A stretch of 64,000 nucleotides of DNA from Chaetorhynchus papuensis (taxonomy: Eukaryota > Chordata > Aves > Passeriformes > Rhipiduridae): assembly GCA_013396525.1 (NCBI GenBank), contig VWYX01000384.1, positions 385,383-449,382 of the forward strand, written 5' to 3'. The first letter of the stretch is position 1, and every line of letters starts with the position of its first letter. Positions 48,356 through 60,990 of this stretch are shown here, piece by piece. The notes below the pieces were generated by a model. That model did no database searches. It worked only from the letters and a program-made list of their open reading frames with translations, and was not told where the DNA came from. The position numbers and the translations under genes are program-made.

Positions 48356-48995
48356 CTTTGATACTGAGAGTTTCATGTTCAACCTGGCGTCCACCAAGAC
48401 TTCCAGGTCCCTTTCTGCCAAGCTCCTTTCCACTGAAGAGGCCACCACCATATCCTGGTGCATGGGGGGGCTCCTCCCCAGGTGCAGGACTTCACAATTC
48501 CCTTTGTTGAACCTTATGGCCTTCCTGTTGACCCATTTCTCCAGCCTGTTGAGGTCATTCTGGATGACAGCATGACTCTAGTCACTTCAGCCACTTCTCC
48601 CAGTTTGGTGTCACCAGCAAATTTGCTGAGGCTGCACTCTGCCCCATCATCCAGTGGTTAACAGGACTGCACCCAGTATTGGTCACTGAGGAACTCTGCT
48701 GGCCACTGTCTCCAGCTAGGTTTGTGGATCACCACTCCCTGGACCCAGACATTCAGCCAGTTTTCAGTCCACCTCAGTCTACTCAGCAGTCTGTACATCA
48801 AAAGCTTCTCTATGAGGGTCTAACAGGAGACATTGTCAAAGGGCTCACTGAAGTGCAGGCAGACAACACCCTCTGCCTTCCCCTCATCCAAGAGGCCAGT
48901 CCCTTCACCACAGATGTGTATCAGGTTGGTCAAGCATGACTTCCACTCAGTGACGCCGTGCTCACTACTCCTAATGATTTTGTCATCCTCACTGG
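48356..48995 (-). mobile_element. CR1 LINE fragment with reverse-transcriptase remnant, minus strand
   Basis: The plus strand reads as antisense CR1 throughout: AACCTGGCGTCCACCAAGAC, then CACAATTCCCTTTGTTGAAC, then the segment TTTGGTGTCACCAGCAAATT near 48606. GCCAGTTTTCAGTCCACCTC (near 48756) and GTCAAAGGGCTCACTGAAGT (48835) follow. On the minus strand this last part encodes a degraded form of the LINE reverse-transcriptase motif that normally reads YLDFSKAFDTV, with stops and substitutions nearby. The position of the motif shows that this piece comes from within ORF2 rather than from the extreme 3' end, so both ends are truncated or eroded. No functional enzyme is encoded. Confidence 0.9.
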
Positions 48996-51900
48996 GCATG
49001 GAAATGGTAATTAGCTGGGATCCTAAAATCTAAATTCAGCAAAGATCTCAGGAAGATAAAAGCTGTGCAAATTAACTTTGAGCAAAAACATAACAGTGCG
49101 CAGTTCTGTCCACATTCCTATTAATTCATAACAATTCAGAGACTTACATGCTGTGTAATTCAAGCACTCATCCAATTCAAATATCCACAGGAAAAGGCAA
49201 TTCCAAAAAAGTCCTTCCATTAAAAATATGGGAATTAGGATTTTTAGAACTAATTAGCACTAAGTATATATCACAAAGGTAACTGAAGGGGGATAGGTCA
49301 ACTTAGTGTTTCCAGTCATTTCGTCCCACACTGTATGTACTACGACTCTTCTCTTTTTGTTTCCATTGGAATAAGTGCTGTGAAAACATAATGAAAGACA
49401 TAAGGCAGCATTTATAAATGTGGCTGCAACTTAATAATCTGCAGCCCAGTCTTACTATAAAACTTTGGGCCTGGTGTTTTGAATAGGTTTTTAGTACTCA
49501 TTGAGCTGCAGAAGTTTTGCCCAAAACGTCCTGTTGTAAGGAGGAAACCTCTAGAGCTGAATATGCCAGCCTTCCTAGGGCTTCTGACTTCCGAGCAGCC
49601 AGCTTTGTTAAAACATCCAGGTGGATTTTGTTGTTTAGTTGTAGCTTGAAGCCATGAGACAGGCTCCCAGGATCTGAGAGTCTGGAGCAGTCAGCAAAAA
49701 AGGCACTCCAGGTTTCAGTGGGTTTGCAGCAGCTGAGGCTTTCTGCAGTTCAGTCTAAAAGCCCAGCTCCATTCAGGTATCTTCAGGGCTTCCAGGGTCC
49801 TTGAAAGCCTTTTCAAGAGCTCTGAGCTTCAGTAGCCTTTGTGGGCACTGCGAGAAATTTGACATGCTTGATCATTTTGCAGCTCTTACTGCAGCCGTGG
49901 AACTGACAAAAACCTCCAGCAGACAGCTTGCGGGCTTAGTCCCAACCTCCATCAAGCTAAGTCCTAAACAAGAAAGAAAAAAAGTGAAAGAAGGAAAAAA
50001 GTTACTTCTGAAGCAGAATTTCCCTGGCTGCAGCACTCACTGCGTTCTGGAACCCTGTGGAGGGGGTCTTTAACCCAGCAGCCTGGAAACAGTAAATGGA
50101 GATTGGAGAGACACCTCAAAATGAACACCATTTCTCTGTGAATAGACATCGATCCCCACCCCTAAAGTAAGCTTTAAACATCACTTCTGAGGCAAGTAGG
50201 GATAAGGGTTCTGTTGAGATCTGCTTTAGCTACCTGAGTTAAAGGCTCCTTCCAGCTTTTTATTTCCATCTCAGTCATCTGTTAGTGGTCCCATTTGCAG
50301 CAAGGAACCATCAGAAGGAGCAGTTCAGAGATTTCTTTCCTGATAGTACTAAAAATTCCTCACACGTGACACATGTAAGTTCATGTCTCTCAGCAAGTGG
50401 GGTCATCTGAGCCTAAACAGACTTTCTACCTCCTCTGAATACAGTTAATTTATTGGAAAAGCAGAAACACTTTTTTCTTGCTCCTTATCCATGTATGTGG
50501 GTATGTGAGGACTGCTGCTGCACTGGGCTAGGTTAGAAGCTTGTGCTTTTCTTGCTACCCCAAGTGATGAGCAGCCACAAGATTCAAGGATTTTCCCAGC
50601 ACTTTGAGTGTTTCACCGGTTTTTCATATGCTGGGTACCACAAATGTATGGACTTGACAGAATCTTTGCAGTAGGAAGCTGAGTTATCAATGTCTTCAAT
50701 CATCCACTGGTTTAAGAACATGGGATCTTAAGATTAATATCTTTGTCATATGTATCAGAGAATCTGATAGTTTTACATCCAGGCACGTGTGCCATTTTGG
50801 AAATTAACTTGTGGATGGTCTAAATCTTACCAAAAGTCTTTGGGGTTTGTTTTCCCAAATGCTTCAGTCGTAGTTAAATATACTCTAGACTTCTAAATCG
50901 CGTTGGCACGTCTAAAAATTTTGCTGAGAAGATCTGTGAAATATATGTTGTGTATTTAAAAATGGCAATGTGAAAGTTCGCTGAAGCTATAAATCTGTCC
51001 AAGTTTCAGAAGCTAAGAACATTGTTATTGACTAGCTAGGCAGAATAAGATTTAAATGCCAACTTTCCTCAAAAAAAAATTCAAGACACTTTCAAATCCA
51101 GCTATTTGCAATTAATTCCACATAAGTTCTGTTAAGAATAAAGCTGGAAAGAAGACAAATCCTATATATGGGTCACTATTTGCTTGCAGCATTTTTCAGA
51201 ATGAGAAGGCTGGTTTTCACATGTAGCATTACATGTGAACAAATATATTGATCATAGGACTGCAGCATGACCAGAAGAATATGCTGATTTCCCCTGTGGA
51301 GAGGAGTTAGCTAGTACTGCAGAATTCCTTCCCTTAGCCTAAAGATATGACAAATCTCTTCTTGGCAGCAATGCTGTTAACCATCAAATGAATCCATTGC
51401 TCAAGGAGATTACTTGGATTCAGAGAAGTCCCAGAAGGAGTCATGCAGCTTGAAGGCAGATGCTTGCAGCTTCACATCTCGAAGGGAAAAGCTGATATTG
51501 GTCAGTCCTCACAAACAGGGTGTACAGAATTTATTTATGGGACAGCCAGATATTTCTGTATCCCCCCTCTTGCAACTAACGACAGATTCAACCCATACAG
51601 GCACGAATGGTCTGAGAAAACACTTCATGGTACATGGAGAACTGAGCACGGTTATCTTAGCAGAGATCTCAGAAGGTCATAAATACAAACCAGGGTTCAT
51701 AAAATAGAATTTAAATCCTCCAAGCAGTAATAACATTTCTTTTTCACCATCATAATTATCATTTCCTATGGCTGAGCATTTTACTTCTCTTTGTTTTGTA
51801 CCCCGGAATTTTCAATTTCTAACCCCACCCTCCTTATTCTCCTCCCCTGGTGTGTAATGCTCTACATTCAATCTGGTTTAGTTCATTTTAACTATGTGGG

Positions 51901-52218
51901 AAGTCTGTAGAATTCCTTAATTTAATTGCCTTGCTGATGCAGCAGCCCAGGAATAATGGACTTTTACTTAGCTGAGCTGAGAGGTACAGTCTGGTTCCAT
52001 CAGACAGTCAGTTCCCATTCTCCTCTTGCTGGTATCAGGCACTTGTTAGCATAATCTCATTGGTCTGACTTTTTTTCTGCTTTACACAGATGCAAATTAC
52101 TATTACTCAAGGAAAAAAAAAAACCAAAACAACACAACACTAGCAAATTACTTATTTGTCCTACATGAAGGAGGTTTTCAGGGATCCAGAGCATCACTGT
52201 TACAAGATCTACATATGG

Positions 52219-52247
52219 CAAATAAACAAACAAACAAAGAAACAAAA
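52219..52247. repeat. (AAAC)n-like microsatellite
   Basis: CAAATAAACAAACAAACAAA followed by GAAACAAAA. Confidence 0.85.
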
Positions 52248-52601
52248 TACTCTTCAGAACACTGAAATATTTTGTTTTGACATTTCCACAATAGCACATT
52301 ATTTTCTGGGAGGCAACATTTAAAGAAATAGGTGCTAACAACAAACCTGAAGTAGGTTTTCCCAGTTTTTGCATATACCACAGATACTGGAATATCCTGC
52401 AGTGTAGGGAAGGTCCATATCCAAACTGCTTCTTGCCTGACTTGGAGTACAGATAGCACCTCTCTGAATCTCTGCTTACACCACCCAAGCCTAAAAGTCA
52501 TTTGAGTCTTTGCTACTTAGATAAACATGTTCTCTATTGCAAGCCAGGAGAAAACCTCTTTGGCACAAAATAGCATCTCAGTTCCTTTATTCAATCTAAG
52601 A

Positions 52602-52619
52602 TTTTTTTTTTTTTTTTTT
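52602..52619. repeat. poly(T) run, 18 bases
   Basis: Uninterrupted T run. Confidence 0.9.
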
Positions 52620-53959
52620 AATCTTATTTTTTAGAGAATGACTTAGCCAGCCAACTCTTTGCACAACTCTAATTAGGACTAGCTACAGGGAAGCCAGAGG
52701 GCAGAAAGAAACATGTTAAGTGAATTCAGAGAAGTTATCCCTGATTGACACTGACATAAGTGAGAAGGAAATCAGGCACTCTGCACTTGACACTTCTGTC
52801 ATTTGTAAACATGTATTAAAAAAATAAACTACAAATAGGTAGATCCCCTGTTTCTGTAACTCAGCAAATCACTGAGCTTTGGAAATTTGCAAAACCTGTG
52901 GTTCTGTCCCAGCTCTACTCCAGTTAGGACCATGGTATTTGGGATTGTTTTTCACTTTTGATTGACTCCTTCTAGGAGGTGCTGTGCTGCACACATGCAC
53001 ACAGAGCATTCTCTGACAATCGCCCTGCTTCTGGTTGAACCACCAGCATGTTTCACCTCATCCTTCCATTAATCTCTAATAAATGTTATATCCTGATGGG
53101 TTTGAAACCCTAGTTAAAATTTCAAGTGTAACAGTGTTTGCTTGATCTTTTATATTCAATGCTTATTCTAAAAAGCATTGGTGTTATTTTGTTCCCTTTC
53201 TTACATTATTTCAATTGTTTTCAATTAAATCACTAGGTATAAGGGTATAAAATATGCACGTAGAGCTTTTCTAAATGAAACTTTCACTTTAGTCTTAGAG
53301 TATCTCTTTCTCTGCAGAACCCATCATGTATGCAGATGTTTTATAGGACATCCATGACTTTAAAAAGATTTATATGTGAGCTATATATGAACTATCTTCT
53401 TAAAAACAGTGTAACAAAAAGGATTATCAACCAAATTCTCAAACATAAGTAGTCATCCTTTGCAATTCACTTCCACTGCCCTGGCTGTGTAACCACAAGG
53501 CAGATTCTTCCCTGTACCCAGTTCCTGCTCAGTGCAGGAAAGGAGAGAAGTGACAGCCCTCTGCCTGAATTGATTGCTCAGCATGAACTAACACCAACAG
53601 ACTCTTAAACCAGCCAAAAGCACGGCAAAGATCTGCACTGTGCCCATCTCTCACCTCCACCTCTCCCAGCACTTTGTGAGGGCAGGAAGCCACTGGTGTA
53701 TCTATGCCAGCTGACAACTGGCCATGATGTGAGAATCCCTTGTAGGTCAGCAAGAATCCAAATCCATCTGGGCCCCTGCATTTGAGCAAGGAAGTGCCTG
53801 CAGAGCTTTATGGGCCAATGTGATCAGCTCAGCACTTGTGTTTGTTGCAACCTCTGCCCTCTGGGCTGCAGCCTGTTCCACAGGGGGCTCCCATCCCCTT
53901 AAAACCATATGAAGTTTAACAAGGGTTAGTGTTGGGTTCTACAACCATGGCTGTATGGA

Positions 53960-54180
53960 CAGAATCAGCCAGGCAAGGGAGGGGATTGTCCTGCTCCCTT
54001 CTGCTCTGCTCTGCTCTAAACTGGGGCAGCCTCACCTCGAGTCCTGTGTGCAGTTTTGGGCACCACAACATGAAAAAGACATTGAGCTATTAGAGAGTGT
54101 CCAAAGGAGGGCCGCAAAGATGGTGAAGGGTCTGGAAGGGAATCTTTGTGAGGAGTGGCTTAGATCAGCCAGGTTAATTT
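53960..54180 (+). mobile_element. CR1 LINE fragment, plus strand
   Basis: The sense CR1 sequence is clear: GGCAGCCTCACCTCGAGTCC, TGTGTGCAGTTTTGGGCACC, a segment AAAAAGACATTGAGCTATTA, GAGTGTCCAAAGGAGGGCCG, and AAAGATGGTGAAGGGTCTGG, followed by TGTGAGGAGTGGCTTAGATC. This is the region 3' of the reverse-transcriptase motifs. Both ends are truncated. A (CTGCT)3 patch at 54000-54017 lies inside it. Confidence 0.88.
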
Positions 54181-54359
54181 CATAGGCCTTTGCTGCTTTT
54201 CCTTTCCTCTTCAAGTAATTTCCTTGTAGATTCTGTGCACACTTCTCTTTTAAAAATTTTGCAAGCTTTGCCCAGAGTAACAATAATTAATGGGCGTAAA
54301 AAGAGAAACAGACGTAGTTCACTTGTAGTTCAAAAACATAACCAGGTAATTAAGTGCAG
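54181..54359. other. spacer between CR1 fragment and LTR
   Basis: Nothing recognised. Confidence 0.4.
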
Positions 54360-54912
54360 AGTTGTAGTTTAACCCCAGTTACAACTAAGCACCATGTAGC
54401 CACTCACCCTGCTCTCCACTGGCTGCCCAGTGGGATGGTGAGGAAATTTAAAAAAAAGGTAAAATTCATGAATTGAGATAAAAATTATTTAAAAATGAAA
54501 ATAAAGTCAAATGTAATTGTTATAATGATAATGGCAATTATAATGAAGAGAAGAACAAGTGATCCATGATACAATTGCTTACCACGAACTATTCAATGCT
54601 CAGCCCACCCAAGAGCACCAATTGTGATTCCCTGGCCAACTCCCCAAGTTTCTATACTAATCATGGTGTTGTATGGTATGGAATATCCCTCTGGCCAGTT
54701 CCAGCCAGCTACCCTGGCCATGCTCCCCCCTGTTTCTTGTACATCTGGTCACTGGCAGAGTGTGGGAAATTGAAAAGCCCTTGATTTAGCACTACTGAGC
54801 AACAACTGAAACATCAGTGTGTTACCAACATCATTTTCACAACACATCCAGAATACTGCACTGGACCAACTACTAAGAAAAAATTAACTCTACCCCAGCT
54901 GAAACCAGGACA
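54360..54912 (-). mobile_element. solo LTR of an avian endogenous retrovirus, minus strand
   Basis: About 553 bases match, end to end, an LTR that I recognise from bird genomes. The sense (minus) strand starts TGTCCTGGTTTCAGCTGGGG at 54912, followed by TAGAGTTAATTTTTTCTTAG. It continues through the motif around 54680 (plus-strand TATGGTATGGAATATCCCTC) and a TATA-like site near 54650. The sense 3' end is the reverse complement of the plus-strand GTAGTTTAACCCCAGTTACA near 54365. The terminal dinucleotide at the left end is mutated (AG where TG would be expected). No clear target-site duplication is seen and no internal retroviral genes adjoin it, so this is a solo LTR left by recombination. An A/T-rich expanded patch sits at 54450-54545. 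Confidence 0.85.
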
Positions 54913-55557
54913 GGTAAAGGCACTTCATCAAGACACAGCACTGGGAAGTGAAGCAGCTCATCCCTCCCAAGAACCATGTGGATGTGCCCATCACCCAAGT
55001 GTCTGCTACATTTGCTGAAAGGTAGCAAAGTCAGATTTCAGAAAGGAAGAGGATGAATATGTTTACTTTGTTCTTATCACTGTTGTGGTTTGTTCTGCAT
55101 CAACAATAATCCTTTATTGCCTTTTTATTCCAGATGCAATAAACTTTTTTTTATGAGAGATTAGTACCTCAACTTTGCTTCTGCATTTCATCAGCCAGAT
55201 GAAATGTTCATTATTTTGTGTATTTCAAAGCAGCAGAGATTATCACGAAAACAGACATCATAACTTGTGGTGGGTTGAGTAATCATTTTAGCTGTGGGAA
55301 AACAGATTCATTTGCTCTCTTAAAATATTGTAAAATGTTCAAATATTTCTTTGATGAATGTGCTGTTTTGACGGTGTTCCCTGTCTATTCAGTCTAGTGC
55401 ATGGCAGTAGTTTCTACCCTTCTGCTGGTCTGGGAGGTGTTAGAGGCTTTCAGGAAAACCCAGGTGTTGGTTTTATTAGAAGTTAAGACTCCTGCTGTTG
55501 AGAACACTGTACTAGGACTCTGAAATCCAGGTTTTATTCCTGTCTTCATGTGTTATT
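54913..55557. other. non-coding spacer
   Basis: Nothing recognised. Confidence 0.4.
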
Positions 55558-55636
55558 TTGCATGAGTCACACAGGTCCAGCTACTTCAGACTCAATGATC
55601 TTAGAGGTCTTTTCCAACCTAAATGATTGTATGATT
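55558..55636 (+). mobile_element. CR1 LINE 3' tail, plus strand
   Basis: ACTCAATGATCTTAGAGGTC, TTTTCCAACCTAAATGATTG and TATGATT are the sense CR1 3' end, strongly 5'-truncated. Confidence 0.85.
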
Positions 55637-58600
55637 TAAATATATTGAGGAATTAAAGGAATTTGGGAGAATCTAAAGTTTGTTCCATATATCCCCCAAA
55701 ATAAGATAACAGATTTATTTGAGAGTTAGCTGCAAACTTTCGCTTGAAAATCAGCATCTTCTACATGTTGAAATACCACAACCTCTCATATAAGAAAGCT
55801 AATTAGATGAGCATGACAAAAACTGGGTTTGAAATCTGTTCATCTGTTCATTTCCAGGGAAGTGTTTATATACTGAGACAGTTATTTGTCTTCCTGCCCA
55901 TAATATTAAAGAACATGAATTAATAAAAATGCAATTTGCTATTAGATGTGGCCAGAGAGTGAAAACAAAGCCCTACTCCATAAATGGTTTCAAAAGTTAA
56001 GGGTCTGGTGTGCTTTGGTTCCAGTACTTACTGAGGTCACAGATCCCCAAGCGAGAGGGGTCTGTTCATTTCCAATTCATGAAATCTGAAGGTGCAGTTG
56101 AAAAGCACTTGCTTAGAAATTGTATTGATTGGAGACAATCTTCTTCCTTCCAAATCTTATGATCATCCAATTAAGTGCAGGAACTGTGTTCACTGTTACA
56201 GCAGAAGCCCTGTTGCCTGCTCATGCTGTGCTGCCTGCATATGTATATAAAAAGAGAAAGATAATTTCTATCCTGCTCATTTTCTAAAGACTAAGATCAG
56301 CTAAAAACAGCTGTTAGACTGAGAAAATAAGGGCAAATGAGGCTGATAAAGATAGACACCTTGTGAGATGTTCAATTGTGCATACATATAGGCACCTAAA
56401 GTACATAAACTTGAATAAAATCAAGGAAGTAAAAGTACTTCAAGCTAGTAGACTTGAAAATCTTGCTGGCACATATACTTAGGGGTCTAAACCTTTCTGA
56501 AGTTCTGATCCAAGACCAGGTTTGCAACAGAACAAGGACTGTGTCACCCATATCACATCAAACATCTCACCCACAGGACTAACAAGCATAATATTTTGTT
56601 AAAGGGTATTATGGAAGTGTCATGGACAAAAGGGAAAAATAAATTCTTGCTACAATGCAAATCCTCACTGATCACTCTCCTGAGTCAGAAAGTCTAAAAG
56701 AAGCTATTCAGAAGACTTGGCAACATTCACTTCAGCTTTCCTAGCTCTCAGCAGCTTGGGATCAGAAATGCTATCTCTCTTTGGTAGGTTTTCACCTATC
56801 AGCTTCCTTGTCCCTGGCCCTAATCTGCCAGCAGAGGGACAGGGGTAACACATCGAGCAACCAGCCCTTCTGGCAGCATGGTATAATGAGGTGAAATCAA
56901 TTGAGTTTAACACACACCTATTTTTCCTCTCCTGCTTATGGAGTGAGGCAGCTGAGTTTGCAGGTGTCCCCATGCCAGCACATGGCTGGAAGAGAAGCAG
57001 AAAGTCCCTGCTGGACTTCTGTTCTGGCATAACTGACCTCCAAGGATAGGGAATCAAATCATATGGAATATTACAAGTCCGACTGGGGAATCACCTGGAC
57101 AAAACAGCCTTGGGGGCTGCCTGTCTTTCTGTCTCTTCATTCTTTGTGGTCATAAATCAAACGCAGACACTTGTCTCTGAATAATATCTTAGAACTGGTT
57201 TTAAAATACATTGAGCATATCTATTCATGAGGGGGTTGAAATTTGGACCATGTAAATTATGAAATCTCAAAGAATATTATTTCCTCTCTTAACTCACTGC
57301 TTTATCTCTGAGCAGATTTCATGGCACAGCTCCTTTCAGAGTTCTTTAATTTACATTCCATGAGAAGAATGCATCCTTCTGTGCAGTGCATCCTCTAGGC
57401 TCAGTGTACCTTGAAAAGCCCAGTCTGTCCAAGCACACAATTCACTTCTCACCGTGGTAAGGTATTTGTTTATTTAAGTGCAATTTAAATGTCTGCCTCC
57501 TTCTGGAGTCATCAAGTTAGCTTTATCTGAACAAAATTGTAAGCTTGCAATGAAGTTTTAGTAGCTACCCTGTGGTTAATATAATTTCGACAATGTGGGA
57601 ACTGACAGGAATGTTTCTCTTCCAATATCGTTCTTCTTTCCTCTTTTTTTTAATTTATTTTTTAAAAATCATTAATTCAGAATCTCCTATCTGAATAATC
57701 CCTGGTGCACAGGATGCTAATTCAAAAATACCACAAATTGAACTTTTTTTGTCTATTTATTGGTTGGCTTGTTGCATAACAAGAAAACCGATAAGATTAA
57801 TTACTTTTATGAAAATGAAAGGGAACTATAATAATTTTGCTAAAGTGTTAATAGTAGTGCCACTTCAAACTAAACTAAAGCACACCACAGGCTAAGTGAC
57901 ATGCTTGGTAGGGAGCATATCAAGCAATGGAAGAGAATTCATATTTATTAGGACAACATTAGCATTTTATGGTACAGAGATTGATTGCCCCACCCTCATT
58001 TGTTTGTTTCTCACCTGCCATGCAGTTCTCCTTTAGGCTCTTGCATAATTCCCTGTTTCACAACAGCAATAATAATTATTTGATTCGATGACAGATTATG
58101 TAGTCTGAATGTAATCAAGAGCTGGTAGCAATTACATTCAAATTTAAAGACTTTCAAAAGGATGTTTACATGGTAGATTTAAAATTATATAGATTAAATG
58201 TCATGGGTCTCATCCATGAGAACAGAGAGAGGGATTCTTGTTTGTGTTTTGACTCTGTTAGGAATCCACTATCATTCATATCATGCACATTTTATGGATG
58301 AATTATTAACCAAGCTTCTCCCTTGTTAATACCACAAGTTTCTTTTGCCCTCATTAACACTGTCCAGGTGCAATTTAGAAAGTAATTTTGCCTAGGGTAT
58401 ACTCCCACAGAAATGTAACTTACTTGTAATTCAATTAATTGGCTTAAGGGTTACTTTGACGTCACATCAGTAGAAGTCAGAGGGAAATTCACCCCAGAGA
58501 CTTCACTGGGAACACGATCTGTCACCAAAAACTCCATTGCTCCTCCACAACAGGTCGAATTTACACAACAGATCAAGGGAAGGGGGAATCAAAAGCATCA

Positions 58601-59780
58601 AATTGCAGCCTAAAATAAATTTGAAGGCCATCTTGAATTTGGGTCATGAGTAGCAGTTGGGCTTTTAACTGCCTCTGAACATTTTTAATGGCGTGACTAT
58701 TCTTAGTCACTGCATGATTTAATTTAGTGCTTAGGGAACTTAAGGTTGAAAGATACAGATGCAGTCCTCGTCTTCTTGTTACATTTGAAGTGATCTAGTT
58801 AAGCTTTGGGCATATCCCCATCAATTCAACTGGCATGACTTTATTGATTTTGACCAAAGGCATAATACTTTTTATAGCTGAAGATGAAGCTAAGAGTGAG
58901 GCCTTAGACAGAAAGAGATGGATAAGATCTTTTCTCCTTTGCTTGCCTGAGATTGTTTTGAACAGCATTCCAAAAGCAAAGCAAAAGCATCTAGCCCTTC
59001 CATCACCAAGGGGACTGCAAAAGTTATTTTTTGTATTTGTATAATGGTTCTAATTTGTAGAGAGGTGCACTAGGATTCCTCTTGACTAAGTTCAAGGTGA
59101 GGGGTATCTTCAGGATAAAGTGAAAATCAGCTGTCTGAACAAAAAATTCTGCAGTATTCTGACTGGCTTCTAGCTGCAGCTCCAGAGAGCTGTGGGCCTC
59201 TGGTAATTCCTGTGTACTGCAGATAGGCAGGTAATTCAGATGTTCTGGGGCATCCCAAAGGTCACTCCATGCCTGCATTTAGGTGGCTGACACCCCAGGT
59301 GCCTACATTCAGAACACTTATCTAATCTCCCCTCCCAGACAAAGGAGGTCAAATCAAAATAGTTCATAAAGTCTAGGAAATGAGTTCTCCCATCACTGAG
59401 TTCTGCAAAAGGTCAGAAAAACACACTCAGGAGCTCATCTCCTCCCTATAAACAGACTGCACAATGAGGTGTAGCCATCCATGCTGGAAGCACTGAAAGC
59501 TCCCACTCTTCCAGCCTGGGATGCTGCTGACTGCGAGTACAGCAAAAACAGCCTCTGGTAGAACAGTTCATCTCAAGAGTGAAGGGGCAGATGCAGGTTC
59601 ACTCTGATGGATCTTAGAAAAATGACACTTCAGGCTTTGGCATAAAACTCAGGAAATAAGAGTTTAGGTACTGGCTTTGTCAGAGACTTCCTATGAAACC
59701 TCATGTACAGAATAGGGGATTCTTCATACACAAAACTTTAGAGTCAGAAGTGTCAAGAAATAATTTTACAGATAAAGCAG
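55637..59780. other. non-coding spacer, possible conserved regulatory DNA at 57.4-58.5 kb
   Basis: No gene or mobile element recognised. The 117-codon minus-strand frame at 56704-57057 matches no family. From about 57430 to 58470 the sequence is complex, AT-rich and without simple repeats, with many homeodomain-type TAATTA/ATTAAT words and a perfect CRE at its right edge. Confidence 0.35.
58457..58464. promoter_or_regulatory. perfect cAMP response element palindrome
   Basis: TGACGTCA, the full 8-base CREB/ATF-type site, occurs in an otherwise CpG-poor AT-rich region. A CpG surviving in methylated DNA suggests, but does not prove, constraint. No gene start is visible beside it. Confidence 0.3.
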
Positions 59781-60138
59781 TGTGCTGGTTTTTGAACACA
59801 GTCCTTTTTCTGTCGAGGCCCATGAGGAACAGCTGCCATTAACCATAAACGAGGCAGGGGAAAGGACAAGGTAGAAATATGTTGCAATTTGAACTAACAC
59901 GGTTTGTGGTCCCAGACTAAGTCAAGTTGGTGTGGTCTCTCCATTCCAGCATCAGGATCAAAAAAAGGTCTTAAGATAAGGTGAATGAGTACAGTAGCCT
60001 CCTCTTTATCTTCTTTGTTGATTAGATATAATTTTTAAGTTGCCTGATTTGATTTAAACACAATAGTTCCTGCCTGCAAGCAGAAATAAGAACCAATAAA
60101 CTTCTGAGGTTACTTTGGAGCTTATTGTCTGCGTGCCA
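59781..60138 (+). mobile_element. possible solo LTR, plus strand
   Basis: About 358 bases with LTR-like architecture. The left end is TGTGCTGGTTTTTG. A TATA-like GATATAATTT lies near 60025, and a poly(A) signal in ACCAATAAACTTCTGAGG near 60099-60109 is followed by a GT/T-rich stretch (GCTTATTGTCTGCGTGCCA) ending in CA. This order (TG, TATA, AATAAA, T/G-rich end, CA) is typical of retroviral LTRs. I do not recognise the family and see no target-site duplication, so the call rests on architecture alone. Confidence 0.38.
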
Positions 60139-60821
60139 GGATGTTTCATGGTTGTATTTCCACTTGCCTTTCATACTAGAAATATTTGGGTAATTTAGTC
60201 TCCTTGGGATGCCATCTTGTACAACTTAACACCACACACAGTTGTGCCTAAAAAGATGAGTTAAAATTTTCTTACATGTGAAAACTAAAAACAGGGTGCT
60301 TCAGTGCAGCAGCACATAAAGACTGTTTACTTACAAAATACCTAAATGTTATATATCCTTTGAAAGTCTGTTTAGCCTCTGGGCCAGATCTAGGAAAATG
60401 TTTACCTGCTTGCATTCCCTCTGAGAGAAATAGAAATCAGGCATGCAAACACTTTGATGTATCCATTGCTGTGTTTGATGCACTAGTTTATATAAAAGAG
60501 CCTTTTCTTTATAGTTCTTCCATCTTTTGTACTCCTTACAGGGAAGCCTGAAAATCTATATTTTCAGGCAATCCAAGGGGATTTAAACCACAAGCATTCA
60601 AGGCTTAAGTTTAAAGTACCAGACCAGAAGGCAAGCACCAAAATTCTAGGTCAAATTGGGTCATCTTGGGACAGACAAGGAAGGAAAGAGGAACTAAGGT
60701 CCAAGACATCTAATCAGGCACTGAAATATAGTGAAAATCCAGCAGCTACTCTGGGTGTCTAAGATTTCTGTGCAGTTCTCAGAGCAAGGAAGGTGACTGA
60801 AGAAATTGGAAATACCACATG
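60139..60821. other. non-coding spacer
   Basis: Nothing recognised. Confidence 0.4.
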
Positions 60822-60990
60822 GAATCCTAGAATGGTTTGGGCTGGAAGGGGCCTTAAAGATCCTCCGGTTCCAATCCCCTGCCATGGGCAGTGACACCTC
60901 CCACTAGCCCAGCTTCCTCAGAGCCCCATCCAGCCTGGCCTTCAACACTTCCAGGCATGGGGCTTCCACAGCTTCTCTGGGCAATCCTGA
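60822..60990 (-). mobile_element. CR1 LINE 3' fragment, minus strand
   Basis: GGAATCCTAGAATGGTTTGG, GCTGGAAGGGGCCTTAAAGA, TCCTCCGGTTCCAATCCCCT and GCCATGGGCAGTGACACCTC are followed by CCATCCAGCCTGGCCTTCAA and CACAGCTTCTCTGGGCAATC. This is the antisense CR1 3' region. It is little diverged compared with other copies here, so one of the younger insertions. Confidence 0.92.

Larger units (their letters stand above)
48996..53959. other. non-coding spacer
   Basis: No recognised gene or LTR. A GC-richer patch at 49660-50080 is unassigned. The 143- and 107-codon frames on the minus strand at 52057-52501 overlap each other, are AT-rich and include simple sequence, and look like chance. Confidence 0.35.

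Noticed and set aside
48679..48939. 86-codon plus-strand frame as a gene
   Set aside because: It is the antisense strand of a CR1 reverse-transcriptase region.
52057..52501. 143- and 107-codon overlapping minus-strand frames
   Set aside because: Two different frames are open over the same AT-rich DNA, which includes an (AAAC)n tract and an A-run. No domain is recognisable, and chance is the simpler reading.
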